Positions 63,625-64,000 of a DNA stretch of 64,000 nucleotides are shown here, piece after piece. How positions within the stretch are numbered: position 1 is the stretch's first letter; each line of letters opens with the position of its first letter. A program made the position numbers and the translations under genes. Source of the stretch: CBDFLD01 sp965249005 (GTDB taxonomy: Bacteria > Acidobacteriota > UBA6911). The notes under the pieces were generated by a model. It ran no database searches and was not told the DNA's origin. It saw only the letters and a program-made list of their open reading frames with translations. The stretch spans positions 434,001 through 498,000 of the forward strand of contig CBDFLD010000021.1 in the NCBI GenBank assembly GCA_965249005.1. Reading direction: 5' to 3'.

Positions 63625-64000
63625 TCACTTCGCACGTTCCGCCGCTGCTTCGTAAAACGATTTCGCCTGCTGGAAACTCGAGAGTGCTCTCTGTCGGTAC
63701 TCATCGCTGGACCAGAGGGCGTCATCCCCCTTGGCCCATTCTAGGGTCGCTTCCAGGCGAGCGACCATATACTCGGCGCTGCCTCTGACCGCGGGCAACT
63801 CGTCGTTGACGGTCACGTAGATCGGGCTGCTGTGTGCTGCCGTGGTCGTATGGTGCCAGTTGTCGGAATCGGTTTCGACGTGGCGCGCCCGTACGGCCAG
63901 CCAACCGCTTCTGTGAAACGGAATCTCCTTGCTGAGTTCCACCGTTTTCTGTCCGTTGGCCTCCACCTGGGCGACGACGACACCGTTTATCAGGAGCTCA
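63625..64000 (-). CDS. C-terminal end of an exported metallohydrolase-like protein (cut by window edge)
   Basis: The minus strand is open from the stop at 63625 to the window edge. Before the nominal GTG at 63966 the frame still reads ELLINGVVVAQV, so the true start is outside the window. FHRSGWLAVRARH and PIYVTVNDE, followed by SAEYMVARLEATLEWAKGDD and a helical tail (YRQRALSSFQQAKSFYEAAA), match the C-terminal part of CehA/McbA-type metallohydrolase domain proteins. The catalytic PHP-like part would lie beyond the edge. Similar exported hydrolases occur in this region. Confidence 0.6.
   Translation of the reverse strand, partial: ELLINGVVVAQVEANGQKTVELSKEIPFHRSGWLAVRARHVETDSDNWHHTTTAAHSSPIYVTVNDELPAVRGSAEYMVARLEATLEWAKGDDALWSSDEYRQRALSSFQQAKSFYEAAAERAK

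Noticed and set aside
1..64000. CRISPR array, rRNA or tRNA genes, prophage
   Set aside because: No regularly spaced repeats, no rRNA-like sequence, no tRNA cloverleaf and no phage gene cluster were seen on reading.

Overview
The window looks like chromosomal DNA of a free-living or host-associated Gram-negative-type bacterium of moderately high GC. SBBP-repeat secreted proteins, several lipoprotein signal peptides, an E. coli-type quinol:fumarate reductase, secreted sulfatases and DUF3604/amidohydrolase-type exported enzymes fit an acidobacterial or similar marine or soil lineage best. This is an inference from gene content; there is no rRNA or tRNA here to anchor taxonomy. I saw no tRNA, rRNA, CRISPR array or prophage.

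Layout. (1) 1-5.35 kb, minus strand: surface-glycan decoration genes (WbqC-like protein cut by the window edge, PhyH-type dioxygenase, beta-propeller glycosidase-like protein, GtrB/ArnC-like membrane glycosyltransferase) and a CocE-type lipoprotein hydrolase. (2) 5.8-13.5 kb: a frameshifted radical SAM/SPASM gene, a secreted protein of unknown function, a DUF4197 protein, a small membrane protein, and a tightly coupled frdABCD operon for fumarate respiration. (3) 13.5-33.6 kb: a glycan assembly locus with at least four glycosyltransferases, two stand-alone sugar-nucleotide SDR enzymes, an SDR-nucleotidyltransferase fusion, three methyltransferases, a polysialyltransferase-like GT next to a CMP-sugar synthetase, a Wzx-like flippase and large GT-C/YfhO-like membrane proteins. 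One of the latter is split by an in-frame amber codon. (4) 33.7-40.9 kb: a very large SBBP-repeat secreted protein broken into two ORFs, and another large polytopic membrane protein. (5) 41-51.7 kb: exported catabolic enzymes (metallo-beta-lactamase lipoprotein, esterase, SDR, two sulfatases, an S9 peptidase) with an O-methyltransferase. (6) 52-56.7 kb: a secreted tail-tube-like protein and two different insertion sequences flanking a DUF4188 gene. (7) 56.8-64 kb: a DUF3604 lipoprotein, a frameshifted GH3 glycosidase, an amidohydrolase, a secreted lytic transglycosylase-like protein and the C-terminal end of a probable CehA/McbA-type metallohydrolase.

How the genes fit together. Regions 1 and 3 look like parts of one surface polysaccharide or glycolipid programme: sugar-nucleotide making and activation, glycosyl transfer, methylation, flipping and lipid-linked sugar transfer. 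Regions 5 and 7 look like outward-facing degradation of sulfated or esterified glycans and other polymers.

Four otherwise well-conserved genes carry a single lesion each (frameshifts near 6,040, 36,235 and 59,290; an amber codon at 23,994-23,996). Either the assembly has residual errors or these genes are decaying. A REP-like inverted repeat occurs twice and each time supplies the last codons and stop of a gene; I find this the most distinctive non-coding signal. The best candidate for an undescribed system is the glycan locus, with its CMP-sugar synthetase/GT52-like pair but no visible nonulosonate synthase, its SDR-nucleotidyltransferase fusion, and a fucose-synthase-like enzyme lacking the usual Tyr/Lys pair.
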